Assembly (NCBI RefSeq): GCF_026343335.1
Contig: NZ_JAPELX010000001.1
Location: 4,402,001 to 4,466,000, forward strand
DNA: 64,000 nt
Origin: Streptomyces sp. NBC_00078
GTDB taxonomy: Bacteria; Actinomycetota; Actinomycetes; Streptomycetales; Streptomycetaceae
Reading direction: 5' to 3'
Shown: positions 51,761 to 61,600 of the stretch, in pieces
Layout of the letters: every line of letters starts with the position of its first letter
Numbering within the stretch: position 1 is the stretch's first letter
The notes under the pieces: generated by a model
What the model was told of the DNA's origin: nothing
The model's database searches: none
The model's input: only the letters and a program-made list of their open reading frames with translations
Position numbers and translations under genes: made by a program

Positions 51761-52035
51761 GCCTCTCCCCCTCCTGACCACAAACAGGTCAGGAGGCGTG
51801 GAGGCTGGCCAGCGATGCCGAGAGGCCGACGAGGCCGAGAGGCCGACGCAGCGAGTGGAGCATCCGGCCCACCAAGTTCCCGACAAGTTCCATGGCCTGC
51901 GACGTGCCGCTCCGCCAAGCCGACGGCATGCCTGCATGGTCGTGTGTGACGGCCCGGTTCCTGCAGCGGCGGATGCCAGGCAGGTCAACAAAGTCGCGCC
52001 ACGGCCTGTGAGTTCCCTCGTCTAGGGTCGCCCGC
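51761..52035. other. Intergenic spacer before the disrupted methyltransferase
   Basis: 275 bp with no recognised gene on either strand. Confidence 0.3.
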
Positions 52036-52269
52036 ATGACCGAGCCCTCCTATCTGGCCGCTGTCCGGAAGTCGTACGACACGGTCGCCGCCGAGTACGT
52101 CGAACGCGTCCCGCCTCCAGCCGAGATGGACCCGTTGTCCCGCGCGATGCTGGCGGGTTTTGCTGAACTCGTAGACTCTGCTGCGCAATTCGCTGCGGGG
52201 GTAAGGCCGGGTCGGCGATGATCGTTGGCGGGGTCGCCTTCCTGTCGTGCGGTCCTGGAGGCGGTACGG

Positions 52270-54018
<1,749 letters not shown>

Positions 54019-54567
54019 ACGAATTGCGCAGCAGAGTCCTCGTACGGACAGCCGGTCTGGGGCCGGTCGCAGACTTGGGGTGCGGCCCCGGCCGCATAAC
54101 CGCGCACCTGGCCGGACTGGGGGTGTCCGCCTTCGGCGTCGATCTGTCACCGAAGATGATCGGGCTGGCCCGCCACTCCTATCCGGACCTGCGGTTCGCC
54201 GAGGGCTCGATGACGGCCCTGGAGACGGGAGACGACGAACTCGGCGGCATCCTGGCCTGGTATTCCACCCACCACACGCCCCCGCAGTGGCTGCCGGCGG
54301 TGTTCGCTGAATTCCACCGCACGCTCGCGCCCGGCGGCTTCCTGCTCTGGGGAGACTACGTCGGCAATGAACGGTTGCAGCCGACCCACGGCTATGGCCG
54401 TCCCGTGTCCTACGAGTCGCACCTTCTGCCCCTTGGCCACATGGTCGGCCTGCTGGGCCAGGCCGGACTCGTCGTCACGGCGCGACTGGAGCAGGAGCCC
54501 GACGGACGGGTGAACAGACCGCACGCCTGCCTCCTGGCCCGCAAGCCCGAAAGGCCCTGACGGGCCG

Positions 54568-54872
54568 AGTTCGAGCCGCGCAACCTCAACCGCTCCTTCG
54601 AGGCGCTGTCCATCCGGCCGCGTCCGCAAGGCTCGCTCTCATGGCCTGCGCCCACACGTACGCCCCGCTCCTCCATGAACAGCACGCCGACGCCCGCACG
54701 ATCATGGAGATTCCTGGGCCACAGCCCGATCCACGCGACCATGGACATCCACACCTTCGTGCGGCTCGACTCGCAGCGCTCGGAGTTCGACCGCGTAGGG
54801 GATGCCCTGAGGGGTGACGCCAACGGCCCGGCCGATGACGACGGCGCGAACGGAGTCCCGGCAGCCATGTGA
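54568..54872 (+). pseudogene. Decayed tyrosine integrase, C-terminal part
   Basis: Pieces of a phage-type integrase are readable in two frames: FEPRNLNRSFEAL (from 54574), CAHTYAPLLHEQHADARTIMEI (54642-54707, in pieces), then after a 1-nt shift LGHSPIHATMDIHTFVRLDS and FDRVGDAL. The expected catalytic tyrosine (family M-DIYT-V) is His here (MDIHTFV), and the HDLRH arginine block is missing. The protein is dead. It lies 85 bp outside the left att repeat of the tRNA-Arg element, so it may belong to an older insertion. Confidence 0.7.
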
Positions 54873-54921
54873 TCCGCTCCAAGAGCGGTTGCCGTCAAAC
54901 ACTGCCATCAACGCAAAAGCC

Positions 54922-54954
54922 AGAGGCCCTAAGGAATGATCCTTAGGGCCTCTG
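54922..54954. terminator. Hairpin beside the left tRNA-Arg att repeat
   Basis: CCAGAGGCCCTAAGGA / TCCTTAGGGCCTCTGG perfect stem around ATGA. It occupies the same place as the terminator beside the intact tRNA-Arg at 57207, supporting a duplicated tRNA 3' end. Confidence 0.7.
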
Positions 54955-54956
54955 GA

Positions 54957-55004
54957 CTGCTGTGCACTCGGCAGGATTCGAACCTGCAACCTTCTGATCC
55001 GTAG
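54957..55004 (-). repeat. att repeat: 3' end of tRNA-Arg(ACG), truncated copy
   Basis: 48 bp identical to 57246-57293, covering the anticodon arm, T arm and acceptor 3' side of tRNA-Arg(ACG) on the minus strand. At 55005 it departs from the tRNA. Typical displaced tRNA 3' end (attL/attR) of an integrative element occupying 55005-57245. Confidence 0.9.
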
Positions 55005-55086
55005 CTCTACAGAGATCGGTCAACAAGGGGCATAGAGGCCCCCTACGGTCCCTCACAGTGGCTGACGATCATGGTTGGTCACTGTA

Positions 55087-55110
55087 GTTGCTGTACTTCG
55101 CTGCTGTACG
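55087..55110. repeat. Arm-type repeat inside the left att site
   Basis: GTTGCTGTACTTC-G-CTGCTGTACG, containing two GCTGTAC motifs. It differs by one base from 57178-57201 at the other end of the element. Likely integrase arm-binding sites. Confidence 0.65.
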
Positions 55111-55125
55111 TACTGGGTGCTTCGA

Positions 55126-55620
55126 TCAGATGGAGTTGATCTGCCATGCGATCACGCCTGTAGATCCTTTGGTGCCCTCGACATCGATGCGTACCGGCAG
55201 CTTGTGCGCGGTGATGCGTTGCTGCACCACTGACTGATCACACGGCACTTCGGTCTTCGGCGCGGTGATCGCCGGTGAGAATGTCAAGTGTGCGCTGCCG
55301 CTGCCGACGCACACCAGGTTGAGCTTGTATGTCTTGCCCTGGCTCAGGGTGGGCTCTGTGTGGATGCCGTCGGTCACCCGCTCCGCGCCAGCTTCAACCA
55401 TTGTCCCGCCTTGAACGGCGGCAAGGGCCGCCTGGGCCTGGTCGGTGAGCTTCTTCTCCTGTGCCTTGCTCGCAGCCTGAGACGCGCTCGCCGCGGTCTG
55501 TGACGACGTCGTGTTGGCGGCCTCACCGTCACCGCTGCCAGAAGTGCAAGCGGTCAGCAGCAATGCCGATGCTGCTATTGCGCATCCGGCGAACCAGGCC
55601 CGGGGGCTCAAGTTGGTCAT
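55126..55620 (-). CDS. Lipoprotein of the tRNA-Arg element
   Basis: 164-aa exported protein. Signal peptide with lipobox (ASALLLTACTSG, Cys about residue 25), a Ser/Ala/Gln-rich helix (about 38-75), then a beta-rich domain with two cysteines (YKLNLVCVGSGSAHLTF; APKTEVPCDQSVVQQRI). ATG 55620 overlaps the stop of the preceding gene by 4 bp, so it is co-translated with that product. Function unknown; inside the att-bounded element. Confidence 0.75.
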   Translation of the reverse strand: MTNLSPRAWFAGCAIAASALLLTACTSGSGDGEAANTTSSQTAASASQAASKAQEKKLTDQAQAALAAVQGGTMVEAGAERVTDGIHTEPTLSQGKTYKLNLVCVGSGSAHLTFSPAITAPKTEVPCDQSVVQQRITAHKLPVRIDVEGTKGSTGVIAWQINSI

Positions 55621-56207
55621 GAGGAGGTTTCCGAGTACTTCCAACCGGTTTCGGGCGTGGGCCAGTTCGCTGATCCATGGCCGATTTCGACGGTGCTGCA
55701 ACTGCTGCCACTGCCGGAACGCCACTTCTTCCAGTGTGTCTTGTAGCCCCACGAACCATACTGCACATGCCCGTACTTGTTCGGGCTGATGGGGTGGGAG
55801 TAGTTGTGGCCGACGGAGATAGATACGCTGCCGCCGACCTTGAGGCTGATGGTAGCCTTGGCTTTCGCGAGGAGCGCACCTGCCGACCACTCACCGCTGC
55901 CCGAGATTTCGGCGGAAATGGTGCCGCCCTTGGTCACGGACACCGAGATGGTGCCGCCCGGACCGTCCTTGTAGCTGGTGCCGTTCCACCAGGACGGGAT
56001 GAAGTACTTCGTCTTCGACGTGTAGGTGTACCAGGTCTCCGGCCTGTCACACATGGTCGGATGGTTGTCGCTGAGCGGCTGGTCGTCGGTGTCTTCCCAA
56101 CCCTGTCTGTCGTTGATTTCCGTCGTTTGATCGGCGGATATCGCTGTACTGTCGGACGCCGTGCTATCGGACGGCGTCTCCTCAGCGGTGGCAGTGCCCG
56201 CAGTCAT
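55617..56207 (-). CDS. Uncharacterised, probably extracellular protein
   Basis: 196-aa protein rich in Ser/Gly/Trp/Tyr: DRPETWYTYTSKTKYFIPSW, ISVSVTKGGTISAEISGSG, KATISLKVGGSVSISVGH, KYGHVQYGSWGYKTHW, GWKYSETSS. This pattern recurs in uncharacterised Streptomyces secreted proteins, as I recall. The visible start ATG 56207 gives no classical signal peptide; a hydrophobic upstream frame (ASPRLALRWLRL) lacks a start codon, so the N-terminus may be truncated. 4-bp overlap with the lipoprotein suggests the two act together at the cell surface. Confidence 0.65.
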   Translation of the reverse strand: MTAGTATAEETPSDSTASDSTAISADQTTEINDRQGWEDTDDQPLSDNHPTMCDRPETWYTYTSKTKYFIPSWWNGTSYKDGPGGTISVSVTKGGTISAEISGSGEWSAGALLAKAKATISLKVGGSVSISVGHNYSHPISPNKYGHVQYGSWGYKTHWKKWRSGSGSSCSTVEIGHGSANWPTPETGWKYSETSS

Positions 56208-56360
56208 GAGACGCAGCCAGCGCAGTGCCAGTCGGGGGCTGGCCGCACTGTGGGATCCCAGCAGAACGGCATTCCCCTGGTGCAGGGGGTAGGCGGGCTG
56301 CCCAGCAGCGGTAGGCGCCGATGCGCGCTTCGGCCGATAAGCGTTCCGAGGTCGTCGGTG

Positions 56361-56850
56361 TCAGCATGGGTGGCCTCCCGGGCGGACACCCCTGTAGAGC
56401 TCTGCCGTGACGGTGTGGCCGCCATCGCTGTCGTGGACCACGACCCGGTGGTCGATCGCGGTGACCATGCCCAGGCCCCGGCCGTGCTCCTCCTCCTGGT
56501 CCTGGTGGTGTTCGGCCTTCGGGGACGTGCCCGTGCCCCCGTCATCCGTGACCGAAAGGGCGATCACCTGCGGTGAGACCCAAGCGCCAGATGGAAGCTG
56601 CCGGACATGAGGCCGCTGGCGGTGTGCAGGATCGCGTTCGCGCTCAGCTCGCTCACGATCAGTTCGGCGTCTTCATCCAAAGGGGAGCCGCGCAGGATGT
56701 CGCGAGTCCAACGGCGGGCCCTGCTCACCTCTTCCGGAAAACCTGGGCAAGTGAGCCCCCAGACCCGGATGACTTCCTGCCCCTCCCTGAGTTCTGCCTG
56801 AAGGCACTCCGCATGCGCCGCGCTGAACAGATCGGCGACGAAAAGGCGGC
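56361..56850 (-). pseudogene. Anti-sigma-like HATPase (ATP-binding protein), frameshifted
   Basis: Two adjacent minus-strand frames together make one RsbW/SpoIIAB-like ATPase of the small type common in Streptomyces. Frame 1: CPGFPEEVSRARRWTRDIL, DEDAELIVSELSANAILHTA (N box), GSFHLALGSHRR, stop 56564. Frame 2: VIALSVTDDGGTGTSPK (G1-like), HGRGLGMVTAIDHRVVVHD (G2), stop 56361. The stop and the next GTG overlap as GTGA. The N-terminus has no good start and abuts integrase debris. Most likely a frameshifted remnant; re-initiation is possible but untested. Confidence 0.65.
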
Positions 56851-56857
56851 TGGGTAG

Positions 56858-57169
56858 CTCTGGCAGGATTCCCGCGGCCTCGTCTTCACCACGAAATACG
56901 GGACAGCCATCGAGCCGGGCAACCTCACCCGCATGTTCGCCCTGCGCGCTCGCCGCGCCGGCCTCCGGGTCATCCCGCTCCGGAACACCCGGCACACCTG
57001 CAGCTCGCTCCTGGTCGCCCTGAAGGTCCACCCGAAGGTGGCTCAACGGATCCTCCGCCACTCACAAATCGCCATGACGATGGAGGTCTACGCAGAGGCA
57101 AGCGAGGAAGAGGTGCGGGCCGCTCTCGGCAAGCTGTCCGCTGCAATGGGCGGCGCCGAGTCCGGCTGA
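56858..57169 (+). pseudogene. Tyrosine integrase C-terminal fragment
   Basis: From 56858, just after an in-frame TAG, the frame reads LWQDSRGLVFTTKYGTAIEP, RMFALRARRAGLRVIPLRNT, RHTCSSLLVALKVHPKVAQR, ILRHSQIAMTMEVYAEASEE. The catalytic RHT-C, L-RHS and tyrosine (MEVYAEA) are intact, but the N-terminal arm-binding and core domains are missing. It ends 83 bp from the tRNA-Arg gene, the normal place for an integrase next to its attachment site. Confidence 0.8.
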
Positions 57170-57177
57170 TATCAACC

Positions 57178-57201
57178 GTTGCTGTACTTCACTGCTGTAC
57201 G
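57178..57201. repeat. Arm-type repeat inside the right att site
   Basis: GTTGCTGTACTTC-A-CTGCTGTACG, one mismatch to 55087-55110. Lies between the integrase fragment and the tRNA-Arg terminator. Confidence 0.65.
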
Positions 57202-57206
57202 GCACG

Positions 57207-57242
57207 AAAAAGCCCCCTCCGGGATGATCCCGAGGGGGCTTT
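57207..57242 (-). terminator. Terminator of tRNA-Arg(ACG)
   Basis: AAAGCCCCCTC / GAGGGGGCTTT hairpin with flanking A/T runs, directly downstream of the minus-strand tRNA. Confidence 0.8.
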
Positions 57243-57251
57243 GACCTGCTG

Positions 57252-57324
57252 TGCACTCGGCAGGATTCGAACCTGCAACCTTCTGATCCGTAGTCAGATG
57301 CTCTATCCGTTAAGCTACGAGTGC
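57252..57324 (-). tRNA. tRNA-Arg(ACG)
   Basis: 73-nt tRNA: GCACTCG acceptor, D arm AGCTTAACGGATAGAGC, anticodon stem-loop with CTACGGA (anticodon ACG), T arm GCAGGTTCGAATCCTGC. It is complete and, being the A34-to-inosine substrate of TadA, should decode CGN Arg codons. Its 3' part is the integration site of the element to the left (48-bp repeat 57246-57293). Confidence 0.96.
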
Positions 57325-57470
57325 TTGTTTTGTTTTCCTGCCGGTCCTGGTCCTTTCGGCCCGCTCGCGGCGACAGGAAGAACATTACATGACTGCCGCC
57401 GCCATGTGAAATCCGTTTGGTGCACCCCTTGCGAGCTGGGAAAACACCTCTGCGGCGGCCTCGGGAACGA

Positions 57471-57502
57471 CGAAGCCCCGGTCGGGTGGACCGGGGCTTC
57501 GG
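57471..57502 (-). terminator. Terminator of tRNA-Ser(GCT)
   Basis: CGAAGCCCCGGTC / GACCGGGGCTTCG-type stem just downstream of the minus-strand tRNA-Ser. Confidence 0.75.
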
Positions 57503-57512
57503 TGATCATGCG

Positions 57513-57603
57513 CGGAGGCGGAGGGATTTGAACCCTCGATGGGATTGAAGTCCCAAACCGCATTAGCAGTGCGGCGCCATAGACCGGACTAGGCGACGCC
57601 TCC
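57513..57603 (-). tRNA. tRNA-Ser(GCT)
   Basis: 91-nt class II tRNA: acceptor GGAGGCG / CGCCTCC, D arm with GCCTAGTCCGGTCTATGGC, anticodon loop CTGCTAA (anticodon GCT), long variable arm (TTGGGACTTCAATCCCA), T arm GAGGGTTCAAATCCCTC. No encoded CCA. Confidence 0.95.
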
Positions 57604-57793
57604 CGCACAGCCGCCCGCGCGAGCGCGAGTGGTGCGTGCAGATGATGACACAGTCGAGCGTGCTGTCACCAATCGACTCCTACGGTACTAGGCAGGCGGG
57701 CCGCAGGGCAAAGTCCTTCCCGGCCGCGCCGCACCGCTTCCGCCGGTGGGGCGGTGCGCGCAACGTCCTGACCGGTGGGACGTTAGGCAGCGC

Positions 57794-58258
57794 ATGTTCC
57801 TCGCCCGGTTTCTGGTCGTCGCCGCCACCGCCGCCTCCTCCGTCGTGCCCGCCGCCGCCCACGCCGACACCGGCGGCCTCACCCTCGCGCCGCCGCCCGT
57901 ACAGGACGAGGACCGGGGCGGCGACCGCCTCACCGTCACGGTCCGGCACACGGGCGACGGTACGGACGGGACGTATGAGCTCTCCTGCCATCCCGGAGGC
58001 GGCACCCATCCCGACGTCAGCGGTGCGTGCGACGCCCTCGATCACCGCACGGTGTGGGGCAAAGACACCTTCGCCCCCGTGCCCGACGACAGCGTCTGCA
58101 CCATGCAGTACGGCGGGCCGGCCACCGCGCATGTCACCGGGACCTGGGCCGGGCGGCCCGTCGACGCGTCGTACGACCGCAGCGACGGGTGCGAGATCGG
58201 CCGTTGGGACCGGCTCGTGCCATTGCTGCCCGATCTGCGGCCGCACGGGCTGGCGTAG
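57794..58258 (+). CDS. Subtilisin-inhibitor-like (SSI) secreted protease inhibitor
   Basis: 154-aa exported inhibitor. Signal peptide residues 1 to about 24 (FLVVAATAASSVVPAAAHA). The mature part has the four SSI cysteines C65, C79, C102 and C133, giving two disulfides. The reactive loop is C102-T-M104-Q105, where classical SSI has C-P-M-V, so P1 is Met and P1' Gln. HVTGTWAGRPVDASYDRSDG-CE matches the SSI core. After the normal end there are about 15 extra residues (RLVPLLPDLRPHGLA). It inhibits serine proteases outside the cell; the reactive-loop changes may alter specificity. Confidence 0.88.
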   Translation: MFLARFLVVAATAASSVVPAAAHADTGGLTLAPPPVQDEDRGGDRLTVTVRHTGDGTDGTYELSCHPGGGTHPDVSGACDALDHRTVWGKDTFAPVPDDSVCTMQYGGPATAHVTGTWAGRPVDASYDRSDGCEIGRWDRLVPLLPDLRPHGLA

Positions 58259-58602
58259 AGACTGCCGGCGTGGAGACTGCCGGCAGGCGGTCGCGATGTC
58301 GTGGGCTTGGAGGGGACGCAGGGCGAGGGGAGAGGTGGGAGGTGGGAGGGACACGGCGTGTAAGGGGTGGTGATGGGGGAAATCCAGGACTGCGTAAAAG
58401 TCCGGCGAAGGTCTCGCGCAGGCATGCGCAGGCCAGGGGATGCGGTCACATGTTCTACGTCACTTCGTCGTGCGACCTCCCTCTCATCCGGCGTCGCGAG
58501 CGGAAGCACTGCGCTTAGACTCCCTCGCGTGACACGTCGCGGGCAGGTTGGCAAGATGGCCCGAGCGGTCGGCAAGGTGCGGTAACAGGGAGGAAGCGTC
58601 TC
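58259..58602. other. Intergenic region upstream of the PAS protein gene
   Basis: 344 bp, GA-rich at 58310-58370, then AT-richer (58450-58480) and probably the promoter. No gene is recognised. Confidence 0.3.
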
Positions 58603-61600
58603 GTGAGCAGCAGGCCATCCCGAGGCGCTGCTCGCCTCGCAGCCATACTGGACGCGCTTCCCGATGCGTTGGTGCTGGTCAACGCCAATGGGACCGTCGT
58701 CAACGCGAACACGATCGCGCTCGAGGCCTTTGAAACGCCCGGGACCGCACTCGTCGGACGGGGACTCCTCGACCTGCTGCCGCAGTTCGACTCCAAGCTC
58801 ATCCCGGGGTCCATGCGGCGGCCCGATCACATGGACCCGGCCGGGCGGACCAAGCCAACGCGGATGATCGCGCGGCGGACCGACGGAGTCGAGTTCCCCG
58901 TCGAGGTCACCAGCGCCAATCTTGAGAACGGCCAGCAGGCCTACGACGGCTACGGCTACAGCGGCGACGAGCTGCTGATGCTCGTCGTGCGGGACCTGAC
59001 CGGGACCGTGGACACCGAGGCCGAGCTGGCGCGTTCGCAGCGGCAGACCGAGATGATCCTGCGGGCCGCGTCCGAGGGCGTGGTCGGGACCGACACCGAG
59101 GGCCGGATCGTCCTCGTCAATCCGGCCGCCGCTCAGATCCTGGGCTACCGGGCCAGCGATCTGGGTGGCAAGGAACTGCACGACCTCGTGCTGCACTCGC
59201 GGCCCGACGGAACTCCGTTCCCGTACGCCGAGTCTCCGCTGGCCGACACCCTGCGTTCCGGGCGCAAGCACCGGGTGCGCGGGCAGGTGCTGTTCGCGAA
59301 GGGCGGGGGCAAGGTCTCCGTCGACCTGACCACAGCGCCCGTGCGCGACGGCGACCAGCTCGTCGGTGCCGTGATGACCTTCGCCGACCGGCGGCCGTAC
59401 GACACGCTCGCCGAGGAGAAGGCCGCCGACGACAAGCGGCATGCCGAGGAGCTGGAGCGGATCGAGGAGGAGCACGCCTCCGAGCTGACCGCCCTGCGCC
59501 AGAAGCACGTCACCGAGCTCGAGGAGCTGCAGGAGCAGCACGAAGAGGAGCTGGCAGCCGGCGAGGACCGGTATGCCGCGCTCGGTGAGCGGGAGAAGGA
59601 CCGGTACGAGGCGCTCGCCGGGCGGCACGAGCAGCTGCTGACGCTGCTGGGGCGGTCGTTGCGGGGGCCACTGGACGAGTTGCGGCGCGAGCTGGCCGCC
59701 CTCGCCTCCGACGACGCCGGGCAGCTGTGGCCCGAGGCCAATCAGGTGCTGCACCATCTGTCGGCCGGTTACTCCCGGATCACCACGCTCATCGACAACG
59801 TCCTCGGCTATCAGCTGCTGGACGCCGGGAGCGAGCAGATCCACCGTACGAAGGTGATGCTCGACGCCGTCGTCGCCGCCGGTGTCGACGGGGCCGTCGA
59901 GCTGATCGGGCCCGGGCGGGTGCAGTTCGCCGTGCACGCGCCGCCCATCGAGGCCGAGGTCGACCCGCAGCGCCTCGCGAGTGCGCTCGCCCACCTGGTC
60001 GCGGACGTCGCCGGCGTCGACGCGACCGGCAACGCGCCCGTGTCGGCGGGCGGTTACATGGACAACACGGTCGTGGTCGCGGCGGCGCAGCGCGGTGAGG
60101 TCGTACGGATCGAGGTGCGCGGGCCGTACGCCGGGGGAGACCCGGTGCACGAGCCGATCGTGCGCGGGATCGTGCGCGCCCATGGTGGCGTGCTGCAGAC
60201 GCACGACGTGCCGGGGATGAGCGGCAGCGCGTATGTGCTGGAGGTGCCCATCGGGGGCGGGGCCGGGGCCGTCGTGCCCGATGGCCCGGTCGACGGTTCG
60301 GGTGCCGACGAGGACGCCCTGTCCGAGCAGGCCTCGGGTGGCGGGCGGCGGCGCGCGCGGCGGCCGTCCGTCGACGCGTTCCTGGACAGCGAAACTCCGG
60401 GGGAGCCCGGTGACCCGGCGGAGGGCGGTGACGCGGAGACCGGTGTGCCCACCGGACGGCGTCGCAGGCGCGCGGTCGAGGAGTCGGCGGCCGCCGCGGC
60501 CTCGACCACCGGCGCCCTGGAGGTTTCCGGCGGTACCGGGCGGCGGCGTGGGCGGTCGGCCGAGGGCGCTGGTGGCGGTGCGGGTGACAGCGCTGCCGAG
60601 GGCGCCGTCGTCATGGCCGGCGAGCATGGCGCGGGGACCGCGGCCGTCGGTACGGGCCTGGGCGGGACCGTGCCTCCGCAGGGCGTGCCCGCGCCGGGCG
60701 GCCGACGTGCGCGACACGGTGGTGAACAGCACGCGCTGCCGGCCGCGCTGCCCGCGGCGGCAACTCCGGCGCCTGCCGACCAGTCCGCGCCCGGCGAGAG
60801 CGCCGAACCGCCCGGGCGTCGCCGCCGCGCTCTGGCCGCCGCGAACGAGCGCGCCGCCGCACAGGAGGCAGCCCCCCGTTCCGTGTTCGCCCTGCCGCCG
60901 GCGGAGGCGGACCGGGCGTCGGAGGGTACGCAGGGGACGGTGCCGGCGCCTGTGCCCGCTCCCGTACCGGTCCAGGCACAAACACAAACACAGGCACAGG
61001 CTGCCGGGTTGGTGCAGACTCCCGTGCAGGCGCAGGTTCCGGCTCAGGCCTCGGTTGCGGGTCAGGTGCCGGCTCAGGGTCAGGTACCGGTTCCTGTTGA
61101 ATCGGCGGTGCCTGTTCAGTCGCAGGTCCCGGGCCAGCCGCAGAATCCGGCGCGACCGCAGCTTCCCGGCCAGGGTGTCCAGGAGGGGGCGGGTGACGTC
61201 CTGGCCGACGACGGACGCCACGACGCCGTACCGCACGACCAGTCCGGCGACCACACCCCGCCCCAGCCGCACCCCACGAGCGCGCCGACGGGCCGCCGTC
61301 GCCGTGCCGTCGCACAGCCGGGTGGGCAGCCGGGTGGGCCGGAGGCCGGTGGGCAGAACGTCGGGCAGGGGGCGCCGGTTCAGCAGGCCGCGCCCGTTCC
61401 CGCTCAGGTGACGCCCGGTCAGCCGGTCCCCGCGCAGGCCACCCAGGTCCCGCAGGGGCCGAGCGCCGGCCCGGCTCCCGTACCGCCGCAGGTCGCGCAG
61501 CCCGCACAGGCCCCGCAGCCCGCCCCGGCCGCCTCCGGCGCTCCTCTCCCCCCGGAAGCCCCCGCGGCACAGACACCAGGACAAGAGCAGGGGCACGGAC

